Notes: a model not told the origin generated them from the sequence alone. A DNA stretch of 64,000 bases from Enterococcus mundtii (GCF_003957375.1 NZ_CP025473.1:594001-658000); one strand, 5' to 3'; positions 8,186-17,050 are shown, numbered from the stretch's first letter. A program made the numbers and translations.

Positions 8186-9211
8186 ATGAACTTTTTTAAG
8201 TATTTGAAAGATCAATGGTCGCTGATCGTCGGATGGATATTTTTTATTTTATTGACGATTTTTGTGATGTGGTTAGCCCCTAATATTACGGTCGATTGGG
8301 CCACGATTGCTTATTTAATACTGATCGAAGGTGTTTTCTTAATCTTTTTTTTACTTGTCTGTTACTTGAGTAAACGTCGATGGTGGGCAAAATTGGCAAA
8401 TCTACAAAAAAATTCTCCCTTGCAAAATTATTTAGATGGTGGACATACAGAGGAAGAGAAGTTGATAGAAGATTATATCAATCAACTGATACGTGAACAT
8501 CAGGAAGTGATGCAAGAAGCCATCACGAACCAGCAAGATCAAAAAGATTATATCGACTCATGGGTCCATGAAATCAAAGTCCCCGTAGCGGCTGCAGAAT
8601 TGTTAGTACGATCGATCGAGTTTGATATCGATGATCAAAAATATACATTGTTAGAAAATGAGTTGTCTAAAATCGATGAGTATGTGGAACAAGTATTGTA
8701 TTATGCGCGCTTGGATAGTTTTTCAAGAGACTATTTGATCCAAGAATACAAGATCAAGAGTATCATCCAACCCGTCATTCGTAGCCAAGCCAATTATTTT
8801 ATCCAAAAGAAAATACGTTATGAAGTGATAGGTGAAGATCAAACGATTTTGACTGATTCCAAATGGGTGGCTTTTATTTTCAAACAGATTCTTAGTAATG
8901 CCATTAAGTATACGCCGGATGAAGGCGAGATCAAACTATTGATCGAAAAGACGACAAAAGGTGTAAAATTTTCTGTCAAAGATTCGGGCATCGGTATACC
9001 GAAAGAGGATATTGGACGGATTTTTGACAAAGGCTTCACTGGAGCGAATGGCCGTCTGAGCAAAACTCACTCTACTGGTTTAGGATTATACCTCGCTAAA
9101 AATCTCGCGGAAAAATTAGGGATTTCTCTCACTGTTGACTCGATTGAAGGAGAAGGGACGACCATGTCTTTGTTTTTCCCTATCTTGAGTTTTTACCAGG
9201 AAGAACGTTAA
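8186..9211 (+). CDS. Intramembrane-sensing sensor histidine kinase, BceS-like
   Basis: This 341-residue membrane kinase phosphorylates the regulator encoded just upstream. Two membrane helices (about residues 14-32 and 40-62) are joined by a very short extracellular loop, the hallmark of intramembrane-sensing kinases such as BceS. The phosphorylated histidine lies in SWVHEIKVPVAAAELL. The ATPase part has the N box (FKQILSNAIKYTPD), G1 (VKDSGIGIPKEDIGRIFDKGF) and G2 (STGLGLYLAKNLAEKLG). Such kinases receive their signal from a BceAB-type transporter rather than by binding the drug. No such transporter gene is present in the window. Confidence 0.88.
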   Translation: MNFFKYLKDQWSLIVGWIFFILLTIFVMWLAPNITVDWATIAYLILIEGVFLIFFLLVCYLSKRRWWAKLANLQKNSPLQNYLDGGHTEEEKLIEDYINQLIREHQEVMQEAITNQQDQKDYIDSWVHEIKVPVAAAELLVRSIEFDIDDQKYTLLENELSKIDEYVEQVLYYARLDSFSRDYLIQEYKIKSIIQPVIRSQANYFIQKKIRYEVIGEDQTILTDSKWVAFIFKQILSNAIKYTPDEGEIKLLIEKTTKGVKFSVKDSGIGIPKEDIGRIFDKGFTGANGRLSKTHSTGLGLYLAKNLAEKLGISLTVDSIEGEGTTMSLFFPILSFYQEER

Positions 9212-9542
9212 AAAATGGGATTGCGACAGGTTCACGCGTATTTCTGAAGGAACTACCGGTTGAACATATTCTAATTTGGTTGTGAGAGAAGTGTGTTGAC
9301 CTTAAATGATGATTGAACAAGTTTAAATATAGTTATCCATCAGCTGTTACCCCGAAAGTAGAAGAATTTTCGAGGAAACAGTTGATTTTATTTATGGATT
9401 TATTAGTGACTGATTGAACTTCATAAAAACGTCAATGAAGTTAAGTTAGAAAAAAGTGAGAAATAAAAAATAACTCTTGTGTTGTTAACGTTTTCGTTGA
9501 TATGTTCTATAACATGTGACATTTAAAAGAAGGAGAATGTTT
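9212..9542. other. Intergenic region with imperfect inverted repeat and cre/promoter
   Basis: No gene is seen. An imperfect inverted repeat at 9341-9384 (CTGTT..CCCGAAA / TTTTCG.GG.AACAG) could be a decayed terminator of the two-component operon, but a T-run is lacking. The promoter and catabolite site of the next gene are listed separately. Confidence 0.4.
9483..9513 (+). promoter_or_regulatory. cre (CcpA) site and -10 of the sugar transporter gene
   Basis: The segment 9483-9497, read on the minus strand, is ACGAAAACGTTAACA, which fits the cre consensus WTGNAANCGNWNNCW with a single mismatch. A -10 like TATAAC lies at 9508-9513, so the cre overlaps the -35 region. CcpA bound here would block the promoter when a preferred sugar is present, which suits a secondary sugar transporter. 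Confidence 0.6.
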
Positions 9543-10409
9543 ATGGAATTATTAATCGCATTAGTCCCAATGGTCGCGTGGGGAAGTATTGGTTTAGTCA
9601 GTGGAAAGATCGGTGGCGATGCCAATCAACAAACATTAGGAATGACGATCGGTGCATTTCTTTTTTCACTCGTTGCTTTTTTCATCGTTAATCCAACGAT
9701 TACGCCATGGATCATATTGATTGGATTTTTATCTGGTCTAGCGTGGAGTGTCGGACAAAATGGGCAATTTCATGGTATGAAGTTCATGGGAGTATCTGTA
9801 GGATTACCTTTATCCACTGGTTTTCAATTAATTTTGAATACGATTGCGGGCGCTGTCTTTTTCCATGAATGGACACAAACAAAAGATTACGTTTATGGTA
9901 TTTTAGCGCTGATTCTTCTTGTAAGCGGTGCGTATTTGACTGCTCGACAAGATGATGAAGGAAAAGTCGATACAGATAATAAAATGCTTGATTTCGGTAA
10001 AGGATTCAGAGCATTGATCTACTCTACTTTAGGTTATGGTGTCTATACGATCATCGTCAACTGGGCGAATTTAGATGCGATGTCGATTATTTTACCGCAA
10101 AGTATCGGTATGATCTTAGGGGCTAGTTTCTTTGCTTTCCGAAAAGTAAAAGTTGATCAATATGTTTGGAAAAATATGGCGAGTGGATTGTTATGGGGAA
10201 TCGGTAACGTATGTATGCTATTGACCGTTAAGTCATTAGGACTAGCAGTCGGTTTCTCTCTTTCTCAAATGGGGATCATCATTTCAACTCTAGGTGGTAT
10301 TTTTATCTTAGGGGAGAAAAAGACCAAAAAAGAGCTTATATTTGTAATTGTAGGTTGCCTTTTAGTTATTTTTGGTGGTATCCTTTTAGGGTATATGAAA
10401 ACAGCGTAA
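9543..10409 (+). CDS. GRP-family sugar uptake transporter (RbsU/GlcU type)
   Basis: This integral membrane protein of 288 residues has ten hydrophobic segments in two homologous halves, as in the glucose/ribose porter family (GlcU of Bacillus/Staphylococcus, RbsU of lactobacilli). These carry sugars by proton symport. Typical stretches are ALVPMVAWGSIGLVSGKIGG, SGLAWSVGQNGQFHGMKFMG and SGLLWGIGNVCMLL. The ATG at 9543 lies seven bases after GAAGGAG; an upstream GTG at 9516 has no ribosome binding site. The cre site in front predicts repression by CcpA. Glucose or ribose cannot be told apart from the sequence. Confidence 0.82.
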   Translation: MELLIALVPMVAWGSIGLVSGKIGGDANQQTLGMTIGAFLFSLVAFFIVNPTITPWIILIGFLSGLAWSVGQNGQFHGMKFMGVSVGLPLSTGFQLILNTIAGAVFFHEWTQTKDYVYGILALILLVSGAYLTARQDDEGKVDTDNKMLDFGKGFRALIYSTLGYGVYTIIVNWANLDAMSIILPQSIGMILGASFFAFRKVKVDQYVWKNMASGLLWGIGNVCMLLTVKSLGLAVGFSLSQMGIIISTLGGIFILGEKKTKKELIFVIVGCLLVIFGGILLGYMKTA

Positions 10410-10422
10410 AGCTGTTTTTTTA
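10398..10422 (+). terminator. Terminator overlapping the transporter stop codon
   Basis: AACAGC-GTAAA-GCTGTT followed by T7; the first arm is inside the coding region and the stop codon sits in the loop. Confidence 0.75.
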
Positions 10423-10452
10423 TATACCAAAAAATCAGGGGGAGGGAATTTA

Positions 10453-11832
10453 ATGGATTTGTTTCGTAAGAAAAAAATCAGTCTCAATCATACGAGTGAG
10501 ATGAAGAAAGAACTAAAAACATCCGATTTGATCATGCTTGGTATTGGCGCGATCATCGGTACAGGTATATTTGTCGTAACAGGAGTGGCAGCAAACCAAA
10601 ATGCCGGTCCGGCACTATCATTATCATTTGTTTTAGCAGCGATCGTTGTGATTTTATCTGGTCTAAGCTTTGCAGAATTTGCTTCGCGGGTACCAGTGAT
10701 CGGCGGACCATATGCGTATCTATACGTCGTATTCGGTGAATTTGCAGCTTGGTTGACTGGATGGTTATTAATCGGTGAGTTCTTATTGGCCGTTTCATCC
10801 GTTGCGTCAGGTTGGTCCGGTTATGTACAAGGGTTTATTGAAAGTCTTGGTTTTGGCTTACCAACGGCACTAACAGGTGGATATAATCCAGCCAATGGTA
10901 CATACATCGACTTAATTGCGGTGCTTGTTGTGATTTTCGTCACATACGTTGTTTCTTTGGAAGCGAAGAAAGCGTTACGATTGAACAACATGATGGTTTA
11001 TGTGAAATTTGGAATCATTGCATTATTTATTATTGTAGGAATCTTTTTTGTTAAACCAGAGAATTGGCAGCCATTCACACCATTCGGCTTTGAAGGTGTA
11101 CTAGACGGTGCAGCCTTAGTTTTCTTTGCATTCTTAGGATTCGATGCGGTAGCGATGGCTGCGGAGGAAGTAAAAAATCCTCAAAAAGATGTACCAAGAG
11201 GAATCATCGGCTCGATCTTGATCGCCACGGTGTTGTATATTATTGTGACATTGATTTTAACAGGGATCGTTCCTTATACAGAATTAGGTGTAAATGATCC
11301 TGTGGCATTTGCGATGCGTTACGTAGGGCATGGAACAGTAGGAGCAATCATTGCGGTTGGAGCGATTTTGACCTTATTGACTGTAACGATCTCAATGATG
11401 TATTCATTAGCTCGCTTATTGTTTGCAGTAAGTAAAGATGGCTTGTTACCACAGTTCATGACAGAAATCGACAAAAAACATCGTACACCGAAGAAAGCAA
11501 CTTATGCAGCTGGAATCGCTGCACTATTCTTTGCTGGGTTCTTCCCACTAAATATTTTGGCAGAGTTGACGAACATCATGGCATTGGCTTATCTAATGTT
11601 AGTTAGTCTAGGCTTACTGAAATTGCGTAAAATGTTTGGCAAACCAAAAGCAGGCGAGTTCAAAGTGCCATTGGTACCGATTTTACCAATCATTTCGATC
11701 TTATCTTGTCTAGTCTTGATGTTACGTTTACAGGCGGTTACTTGGTTAGTCTTCGCGATTACGATGGTGATCGGCCTAGTGATTTACTTTGGCTATGGTT
11801 ACAAACACAGTAAGATGAATACCGAAAAATAA
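10453..11832 (+). CDS. APC-superfamily amino acid permease (YfnA/CAT type)
   Basis: This 459-residue permease has about 12 transmembrane helices. The first helix carries the APC substrate-binding motif GIGAIIGTGIFV, and TM6 has FFAFLGFDAVAMAAEEVKNP, which is characteristic of the cationic amino acid transporter (CAT/YfnA) branch. A 40-residue cytoplasmic N-terminus precedes TM1. It probably takes up amino acids by proton symport; the substrate (branched-chain, basic or other) cannot be set. It lies after the sugar transporter terminator with its own GGGGGAGGG ribosome binding site and is followed by a strong bidirectional terminator. Confidence 0.87.
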   Translation: MDLFRKKKISLNHTSEMKKELKTSDLIMLGIGAIIGTGIFVVTGVAANQNAGPALSLSFVLAAIVVILSGLSFAEFASRVPVIGGPYAYLYVVFGEFAAWLTGWLLIGEFLLAVSSVASGWSGYVQGFIESLGFGLPTALTGGYNPANGTYIDLIAVLVVIFVTYVVSLEAKKALRLNNMMVYVKFGIIALFIIVGIFFVKPENWQPFTPFGFEGVLDGAALVFFAFLGFDAVAMAAEEVKNPQKDVPRGIIGSILIATVLYIIVTLILTGIVPYTELGVNDPVAFAMRYVGHGTVGAIIAVGAILTLLTVTISMMYSLARLLFAVSKDGLLPQFMTEIDKKHRTPKKATYAAGIAALFFAGFFPLNILAELTNIMALAYLMLVSLGLLKLRKMFGKPKAGEFKVPLVPILPIISILSCLVLMLRLQAVTWLVFAITMVIGLVIYFGYGYKHSKMNTEK

Positions 11833-11841
11833 AAAATGAAC

Positions 11842-11886
11842 AAAAAACCTTGTATCAAGCAGCGTTGCTGATACAAGGTTTTTTCA
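11842..11886. terminator. Bidirectional terminator
   Basis: AAAAAACCTTGTATCA / TGATACAAGGTTTTTT, a perfect stem with an 11-base loop, between the APC permease and the convergent telA gene. Confidence 0.92.
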
Positions 11887-11895
11887 TTCTATTTG

Positions 11896-13095
11896 TTATT
11901 GCGTTAAATCGAGTAATTTTTGTTTCAAGTCTTCTTCCATATGGCCAAGTTCGACTTCTGCATGACGACGTTTTTCTTTTCCTTCTTGTTGGATACGAAG
12001 TGTTTCTTGGATCGTTTCGATCAAATCATTTTGTGTGGTTTGCAATGTTTCGATATCCACGATGCCACGTTCATTTTCTTTAGCAGTTTCGATGGCAGAG
12101 ATTTTCAACATTTCTGAGTTTTTCTTCAATAAATCATTGGTTGTTTCAGAAACTTGTCGTTGTGCTGTCACTGCATCTTTTTGTCGAAGCAAGGTCAACG
12201 CAATCACCACTTGGTTTTTCCATAATGGGATGGCTGTAGCAATCGATGCTTGGATCTTTTCTGCCAATGCTTGGTTTGTATTTTGGATCAAACGGATCTG
12301 GGGCGCTTGTTGGATCGTGATCTGTCTGGCTAAGCGTAGATCATGAGTGCGCTTGTCCAGGCGATCAAGAAACTGTGTATAATCATTGGCGATCTGTACA
12401 TCCATTTGATCCCCTGTTTCTTCTGCTTTTCGCATGGCTTCTGGAATGATCTTTGTTTGCAATTCTTCCATTTTTAATTCGCCAGCAGCGATATAAATGT
12501 TCAACGCATCAAAATAATCTTTATTTTTTTGATAAAGTTGTTCTAACATCAGATTGTCTTTTAATAGGCCATCTTTTTCTTTGTCTAATTTGACTGAGAT
12601 CTTGTCGATTTGCGCACCGATTTTTTGGTATTTGGCAGTGACTTCATAAATCGATTGTTTGACTTTACCGAATACGCGTTGGAAAATATTTCCTTCTCCT
12701 GCACGTAATTCATCTGGATTTGCTTCTTGAAGGCGGTACATCAGTTCAGTCAATGAATCACCGACTGGTCCGATATCTTGTGCTTGCACGTGATTCAACA
12801 TCGACTGTGAGAACTCACCTAATTTTGTTTGAGCAGCTGAACCGTAGCTGATGACCGACTGAGAATCAGTGACATCAATTTTTTCAGCCAATTGTTTGGC
12901 TTGTTCTTGTCTTTCAGCAGGTAATTTATCAATCAACCGAGCAGCAGTTTGCTGTTCTTGAAGTGCATTAATTTCATTTTGTTGTGTTTGAGTCAATTTA
13001 TCGACGGGTGTCGAAAAAGGATTATTCAATAAATCTTCTAAAGTATCATTTACAGGGGTTACTTCGTTTTTTGGTTCATGTGGATTATTTTCCAT
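11896..13095 (-). CDS. telA: Toxic anion resistance family protein TelA
   Basis: This 399-residue soluble protein is rich in coiled coils and belongs to the TelA/KlaA family, named for plasmid tellurite resistance. In Firmicutes the chromosomal members are linked to cell-envelope stress and antibiotic tolerance; the molecular activity is not settled. Family features seen here are the early [19 protein letters not shown] block, the central [14 protein letters not shown] and the conserved [18 protein letters not shown]. It follows the xpaC-type gene with an 89-base gap on the same strand, which is the usual pairing. The ribosome binding site AAGGAGG precedes the ATG. Confidence 0.9.
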   Translation of the reverse strand: MENNPHEPKNEVTPVNDTLEDLLNNPFSTPVDKLTQTQQNEINALQEQQTAARLIDKLPAERQEQAKQLAEKIDVTDSQSVISYGSAAQTKLGEFSQSMLNHVQAQDIGPVGDSLTELMYRLQEANPDELRAGEGNIFQRVFGKVKQSIYEVTAKYQKIGAQIDKISVKLDKEKDGLLKDNLMLEQLYQKNKDYFDALNIYIAAGELKMEELQTKIIPEAMRKAEETGDQMDVQIANDYTQFLDRLDKRTHDLRLARQITIQQAPQIRLIQNTNQALAEKIQASIATAIPLWKNQVVIALTLLRQKDAVTAQRQVSETTNDLLKKNSEMLKISAIETAKENERGIVDIETLQTTQNDLIETIQETLRIQQEGKEKRRHAEVELGHMEEDLKQKLLDLTQ

Positions 13096-13184
13096 TAAAA
13101 TTCCTCCTTATCGATTAAGCTAGAAAAAGTACCCGAAACAATCAGACGATGTCTAAGTGTTCCGAGTCCAAGAAATAAACGTGC

Positions 13185-13841
13185 TTATTCTTCTGGTACA
13201 TCTTTATTATCACGCTTTAAGCTTTGTTTCGCAACAGATATCTCTACATCGATATCTTCCAAATCTTCCGAAACGAAATCTTGATAGTCTTTCGCGACTA
13301 ATGAAGCAAGTTGATCAATGATCTGGGTACTTTCTTCCAGTTTTTGATAGGTCTGTTTGTTTTTGATCTCGTGTTCATTGATCTCAATATATTTGTTTGT
13401 CAAATCCACTAGGTTTGGCAAGTGGGTGTAAAGAAACTGACTCGCATCATGCAATCGAGTAGGTTCTTTTACGAGTTCTTTGAACAAACCTTTTGCTGCT
13501 TTTACAGGTTCGTGACGAAGATCGATCGCTTTAAGCTTTGCCGTTTCGTACATATTTTTTTCTAGTTGTTCGATTTCATTTTTTGTTTGATTCATCGTTT
13601 CTCTGAAAAAAGAGACTTCACTCGGTGTCATGCCATTTTCGCTATAATGGGCTGCTAATTTATCAGATAGATTTGGTAAAGCTGTTTTGTCCTTAGGTTT
13701 TTTACGAAAACCAAAAAGCCCCCAAATCAGCAAAACTGCGCCAATTAACAAGATCATTGATATGATCGATACATCATTATAACTGAAGAACAGTATCACT
13801 AAGAGTAAACCTACGATCCATTTCCAATTCTTTTTAATCAT
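13185..13841 (-). CDS. XpaC-like membrane protein (5-bromo-4-chloroindolyl phosphate hydrolysis family)
   Basis: This 218-residue protein starts with two closely spaced membrane helices (residues about 8-24 and 27-44), followed by a basic linker (FRKKPKDK) and a long helical cytoplasmic domain. It fits the XpaC family, whose name comes from an indirect phosphatase phenotype; the true role is unknown. Members are almost always encoded directly upstream of telA, as here, so the two proteins probably act together at the membrane. An AGGTTTTT-type weak ribosome binding site precedes the ATG. Confidence 0.83.
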   Translation of the reverse strand: MIKKNWKWIVGLLLVILFFSYNDVSIISMILLIGAVLLIWGLFGFRKKPKDKTALPNLSDKLAAHYSENGMTPSEVSFFRETMNQTKNEIEQLEKNMYETAKLKAIDLRHEPVKAAKGLFKELVKEPTRLHDASQFLYTHLPNLVDLTNKYIEINEHEIKNKQTYQKLEESTQIIDQLASLVAKDYQDFVSEDLEDIDVEISVAKQSLKRDNKDVPEE

Positions 13842-14058
13842 CCTAAAAACCTCCGTGTATATTCATTGTCCACTCTGCTCATCTACTTCTTTATTTTAGC
13901 ACAACCTTCTTAATAATTAGTATCGGACTAAAGGTGGATTTTATGAGTTTATAGAATTTCTAAGGTTTGGATATGGTAAACTAAGTAAGAAATCAAAAAG
14001 AAAATTGAAAAAAATAAAAAAAGTAGTTATTATAGGACAAAAGAAAGCAGGGGAAAAG

Positions 14059-14622
14059 ATGCTTGAATATGAACAGTTTGAAGAGAAAACGATCCAACGA
14101 AAAGAAATTTATCATGGAGCGATCATTGATGTCGCTGTGGATGATGTCCGCTTACCAGATGGAAATATCGGGAAGCGTGAATTAGTCTTTCATCCCGGTG
14201 GTGTAGGAATCATTGCTTTTGATGAAAAAGATCGTCTACTATTAGTCAAACAATTCCGCAAACCTTTAGAAAAAGTGATCCTCGAAATACCAGCTGGTAA
14301 AATTGATCCAGGAGAAAAACAGGCGCCTGAGATCACTGCTGCTAGAGAATTAGAAGAAGAAACTGGATACCGCGCAGAGCGTTTAGAGCATTTGACTTCT
14401 ATGTATTTGTCACCAGGATTTGCGAATGAACTCCTGCATATCTATCATGCAGTAAATATCGAAAAAGTGGAACAGCCTCTCGCACAAGATGAGGATGAAG
14501 TATTGGAACTTTATGCGTTGACTTTAGCAGAAGCAAAACAAGCGATGTCAGATCAAGTCATTTGCGATGCAAAAACGATTTATGCGATTCAATACTGGGA
14601 ATCAATGAACAAAGGAAAGTAG
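14059..14622 (+). CDS. nudF: ADP-ribose pyrophosphatase, NUDIX family (NudF)
   Basis: This 187-residue hydrolase splits ADP-ribose into AMP and ribose 5-phosphate, which limits toxic free ADP-ribose. The Nudix box is present as GKIDPGE...RELEEETGY, but nine residues separate the E from RE, two more than the canonical Nudix spacing (GX5EX7RE). The ATG at 14059 after AGGGGAAA is chosen; an upstream in-frame start at 14005 (TTG) gives a lysine-rich extension without a ribosome binding site. The gene opens a four-gene operon (nudF, macP-like, mtnN, isochorismatase), with gaps of 12-17 bases. Confidence 0.88.
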   Translation: MLEYEQFEEKTIQRKEIYHGAIIDVAVDDVRLPDGNIGKRELVFHPGGVGIIAFDEKDRLLLVKQFRKPLEKVILEIPAGKIDPGEKQAPEITAARELEEETGYRAERLEHLTSMYLSPGFANELLHIYHAVNIEKVEQPLAQDEDEVLELYALTLAEAKQAMSDQVICDAKTIYAIQYWESMNKGK

Positions 14623-14634
14623 AGGGATCAATTG

Positions 14635-14919
14635 ATGGTCAAAGGACCGCTAGTCACACGTAGCGAAATCCGTAAACGACAGCAAGCACAAGCACAAGCA
14701 TCATTAAAAAAACAAAGAAAAGCGGAAGCTACGTACAAACAAGAAGAAAAAAAGATCGCGAGTTTCTATCGTAAAGAACAAAAGAAAAATAAGCCAATCA
14801 CGAAAACAAGAGCGGGCGAACGAGAAAAAACACGTAAATGGAATGCTGTTTTGATGAAAGGCTTGGTTATCGTTATTTTATTGTTAGCCATCGTTTTTCT
14901 GGCAGTTGCATTTATATAG
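14635..14919 (+). CDS. Small tail-anchored membrane protein, MacP-like
   Basis: This 94-residue protein has about 72 highly basic cytoplasmic residues and one C-terminal membrane helix (MKGLVIVILLLAIVFLAVAFI). Its start (KGPLVTRSEIRKRQQ) resembles the start of pneumococcal MacP, a tail-anchored phosphoprotein that activates the class A penicillin-binding protein PBP2a. The position next to nudF and mtnN also fits what I recall of streptococcal order. The assignment rests on short similarity, topology and context, so it is tentative. The ATG at 14635 follows AGAGGGA. Confidence 0.55.
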   Translation: MVKGPLVTRSEIRKRQQAQAQASLKKQRKAEATYKQEEKKIASFYRKEQKKNKPITKTRAGEREKTRKWNAVLMKGLVIVILLLAIVFLAVAFI

Positions 14920-14936
14920 AAAGAAGGAACAACTAA

Positions 14937-15629
14937 ATGAAAATTGGAATCATCGGAGCAATGGAAGAAGAAGTAAAAATTTTAAGAGAACAACTAGGAG
15001 AACCCTTATCATGGGAAAGAGCAGGTGCTCTGTTTATCTCAGGCTCATTAGGCAATCATGAAGTCATTGTTGTACGTTCAGGTATCGGTAAAGTCTTGGC
15101 ATCGATCACAACAAGCTTATTGATTCAACAATACGGTGTAAACATGGTCATCAATACAGGATCAGCTGGCGGCATCGGTGAAGGCCTACGTATAGGGGAT
15201 GTAGTGATCTCTGACAAAGTTGCCTATTTTGATGCAGATGTTACAGGGTTCGGTTACAAGCCAGGACAGTTACCAGGCATGCCTCTTTATTATGAAGCAA
15301 GCACGTATTTACGTTCAGAAATGAAAAGAGCCGCAGAAGCAACCAACTTGAATGCAAAAGAAGGCTTGATCGTCACAGGAGATACATTTGTTGATTCGCC
15401 AGTCAAAGTCCAAGAGATCCTTGGCAATTTCCCTGAAGCACTTGCTTGTGAGATGGAAGGGGCTGCAGTCGGTCAAACGGCGCAACAATTCAATATTCCT
15501 TTCTTGATCGTGCGAGCAATGAGTGATACGGCGGACCATTCAGCGACACAAAGCTTTGACGAATTCATCGAAGAAGCAGGGAAACGTTCAGCTGAAATGG
15601 TGATTGAATTTGTCAAACATCTTGTATAA
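14937..15629 (+). CDS. mtnN: 5'-methylthioadenosine/S-adenosylhomocysteine nucleosidase
   Basis: This 230-residue cytoplasmic enzyme removes adenine from methylthioadenosine and S-adenosylhomocysteine, so it recycles by-products of SAM-dependent methylation and makes the precursor for AI-2. The catalytic residues of the family are seen: E12 in IIGAMEEEV, the ribose-binding EMEGAAV and the catalytic aspartate in RAMSDTAD. The length is typical. It is the third gene of the nudF operon, 17 bases after the MacP-like gene and 12 bases before the isochorismatase gene. Confidence 0.96.
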   Translation: MKIGIIGAMEEEVKILREQLGEPLSWERAGALFISGSLGNHEVIVVRSGIGKVLASITTSLLIQQYGVNMVINTGSAGGIGEGLRIGDVVISDKVAYFDADVTGFGYKPGQLPGMPLYYEASTYLRSEMKRAAEATNLNAKEGLIVTGDTFVDSPVKVQEILGNFPEALACEMEGAAVGQTAQQFNIPFLIVRAMSDTADHSATQSFDEFIEEAGKRSAEMVIEFVKHLV

Positions 15630-15641
15630 GGAGCGAACCGA

Positions 15642-16193
15642 ATGAAAGCATTGATTTCGATTGATTACACCTATGATTTTGTGGCAGATGATGGGAAATT
15701 GACGACTGGAAAGAGCGGTCAGGCAATTGAACCAGCTTTAACGAAGTATACAAAAAAGTTTATTGATGAGAAAGAATTTGTCGTATTTGCGATCGATGCA
15801 CATGATCCCGAAGATGCTTTTCATCCGGAAAACCAATTGTTTCCACCACATAATATAGTCGGAACCAGAGGCCGCGATCTGTATGGTTCATTGCAAGAGA
15901 TTTATGCGGAACATCAAACACAAGCCAATGTTTATTGGATCGATAAACGTCACTATTCTGCATTCAGTGGAACAGATCTTGACATTCGTTTACGGGAACG
16001 TGGGATTACAGAGATTTATTTAACAGGTGTTTGTACAGATATCTGTGTCTTGCATACAGCAATCGATGCCTATAACCTAGGCTATCAATTATTTATTTAC
16101 GAAGATGCAATTGCCAGCTTTGATCCAATCGGACATGACTGGGCATTGAAACATTTTCAAACAGCCCTTGGTGCAGAGATCATTAAGGGATAA
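15642..16193 (+). CDS. Isochorismatase-family cysteine hydrolase (nicotinamidase-like)
   Basis: This 183-residue hydrolase carries the full catalytic triad of the family: D8 (ISIDYTYDF), the lysine of DKRHYSAF and the nucleophile cysteine in TGVCTDICV, preceded by the cis-peptide region. The metal-binding pattern DAHDPEDAFHPE (D...H) matches nicotinamidase PncA, which converts nicotinamide to nicotinate for NAD salvage, so this is the best guess. Related amidases with other substrates exist. It is the last gene of the nudF operon and is followed by a long palindrome. Confidence 0.85.
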   Translation: MKALISIDYTYDFVADDGKLTTGKSGQAIEPALTKYTKKFIDEKEFVVFAIDAHDPEDAFHPENQLFPPHNIVGTRGRDLYGSLQEIYAEHQTQANVYWIDKRHYSAFSGTDLDIRLRERGITEIYLTGVCTDICVLHTAIDAYNLGYQLFIYEDAIASFDPIGHDWALKHFQTALGAEIIKG

Positions 16194-16204
16194 AAAGAGT
16201 GAGG

Positions 16205-16242
16205 TAGTGGATAAAATATTCGATCGAATATTTTATCCACTA
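16205..16242. terminator. 38-bp perfect palindrome, probable operon terminator
   Basis: TAGTGGATAAAATATTCGA and its exact reverse complement meet without a spacer, followed by ATTTCTATT. As RNA it would form a long hairpin 12 bases after the isochorismatase stop. The U-tract is poor, so termination is likely but not certain. Confidence 0.6.
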
Positions 16243-16342
16243 TTTCTATTGGTCATTAACTGAAACAATGGGAAATATATACATACAAATTGATCAATGG
16301 AGTGTACATAAAGTCGTTTATACGTGAAAGGAAGGAATCGGT

Positions 16343-16612
16343 ATGAGAAAAGGGAAAGCAAATTTAGGTTTTTTTGGTTTAATGGGAATTTTAGTGTTTT
16401 TAGGATATTTACCAAATCTCTCAGGGTTATTTTCGCTCTTTGCATTATTTTCTTTGCTTGGCTTTTTTTGGATAACAAAAAATGGGGGAGGAGTGGAAGA
16501 TTTTTTTATTAAAGAGAGCATTTTAACCAGAAGTATCTTACTAAAAACTATAATTTTTTCACTGTTATTAGCATATATTTTAACTATAAAACTGGGAGAG
16601 TTACAATTTTAA
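16343..16612 (+). CDS. Small membrane protein, DUF3796-like
   Basis: This 89-residue protein has a basic start (MRKGKANLGFFGLMG) and about three hydrophobic segments (residues 9-24, 26-45 and 65-84) separated by NGGGVEDFFIKES. The glycine/phenylalanine-rich opening resembles DUF3796 proteins of Firmicutes, which usually precede a small XRE regulator gene. No intact regulator follows here, only about 440 bases without a clear gene. AAAGGAAGG lies 8 bases before the ATG. Function unknown. Confidence 0.5.
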   Translation: MRKGKANLGFFGLMGILVFLGYLPNLSGLFSLFALFSLLGFFWITKNGGGVEDFFIKESILTRSILLKTIIFSLLLAYILTIKLGELQF

Positions 16613-16946
16613 TTGTTTTAAATTCATATCTGAGCAGAGGCTAGTACGGAGTAGCATCAGTTGATAGGTAAAGAAAATATAAAATCATACATAGATTCAA
16701 ATTCAAAATATCAAAAAGAAATATGAAATAAGCCGGAAAAAAAGTTTTTCGACAAGTAGTGTTTTCATTTCAACTATTAAGAGGTGGGTGGAAAAAAGCA
16801 GGAACTCTATTTAAAAAACTGAACACTGCTGAAAGCCAGTTAAGTCAAATTGTGGGAGTAACCACCATTCGAGAATCAGAGTCAAAGATTGGTATAGAGA
16901 CAAAATGAAAAAAGACTGTTTATCGAAGTAATTACTGTAAATAATA
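16613..16946 (+). other. Intergenic stretch with a possible gene remnant
   Basis: No convincing gene is seen. A 49-codon frame from a GTG at 16759 to a stop at 16906-16908 reads as soluble, protein-like sequence (RGGWKKAGTLFKKL ... GVTTIRESE) but has no ribosome binding site and no recognised family. It could be the 3' remnant of a gene lost after the DUF3796-like gene. Confidence 0.25.
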
Positions 16947-17050
16947 TGATATAATTTTGAGGTAGAGAAGTGAAAAGATGGTGGCTAATCTCTTGAAAAA
17001 AGGATGATGCCTATGGTCCATAGCTCTTTATCCCTAGAAGGGGTAGGCAA
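16947..17050 (+). promoter_or_regulatory. Extended -10 promoter and structured leader of the toxin-like gene
   Basis: TGATATAAT at 16947-16955 is an extended -10 element without a good -35. The leader of about 90 nt contains a short open frame (ATG at 16979, nine codons) and the motif CCCT-AGA-AGGGG around 17033, in which the Shine-Dalgarno AAGGGG can pair with the upstream CCCT. A masked ribosome binding site is common in type I toxin mRNAs. Confidence 0.5.

Noticed and set aside
11850-12346. Overlapping plus-strand frames opposite telA
   Set aside because: Antisense shadows of telA; rich in Phe/Cys/Ser as expected from reversed Lys/Glu-rich coding.
16324-16521. Several short frames on both strands around 16.3-16.5 kb
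   Set aside because: Only the frame from ATG 16343 has a good ribosome binding site and a clear membrane-protein pattern.
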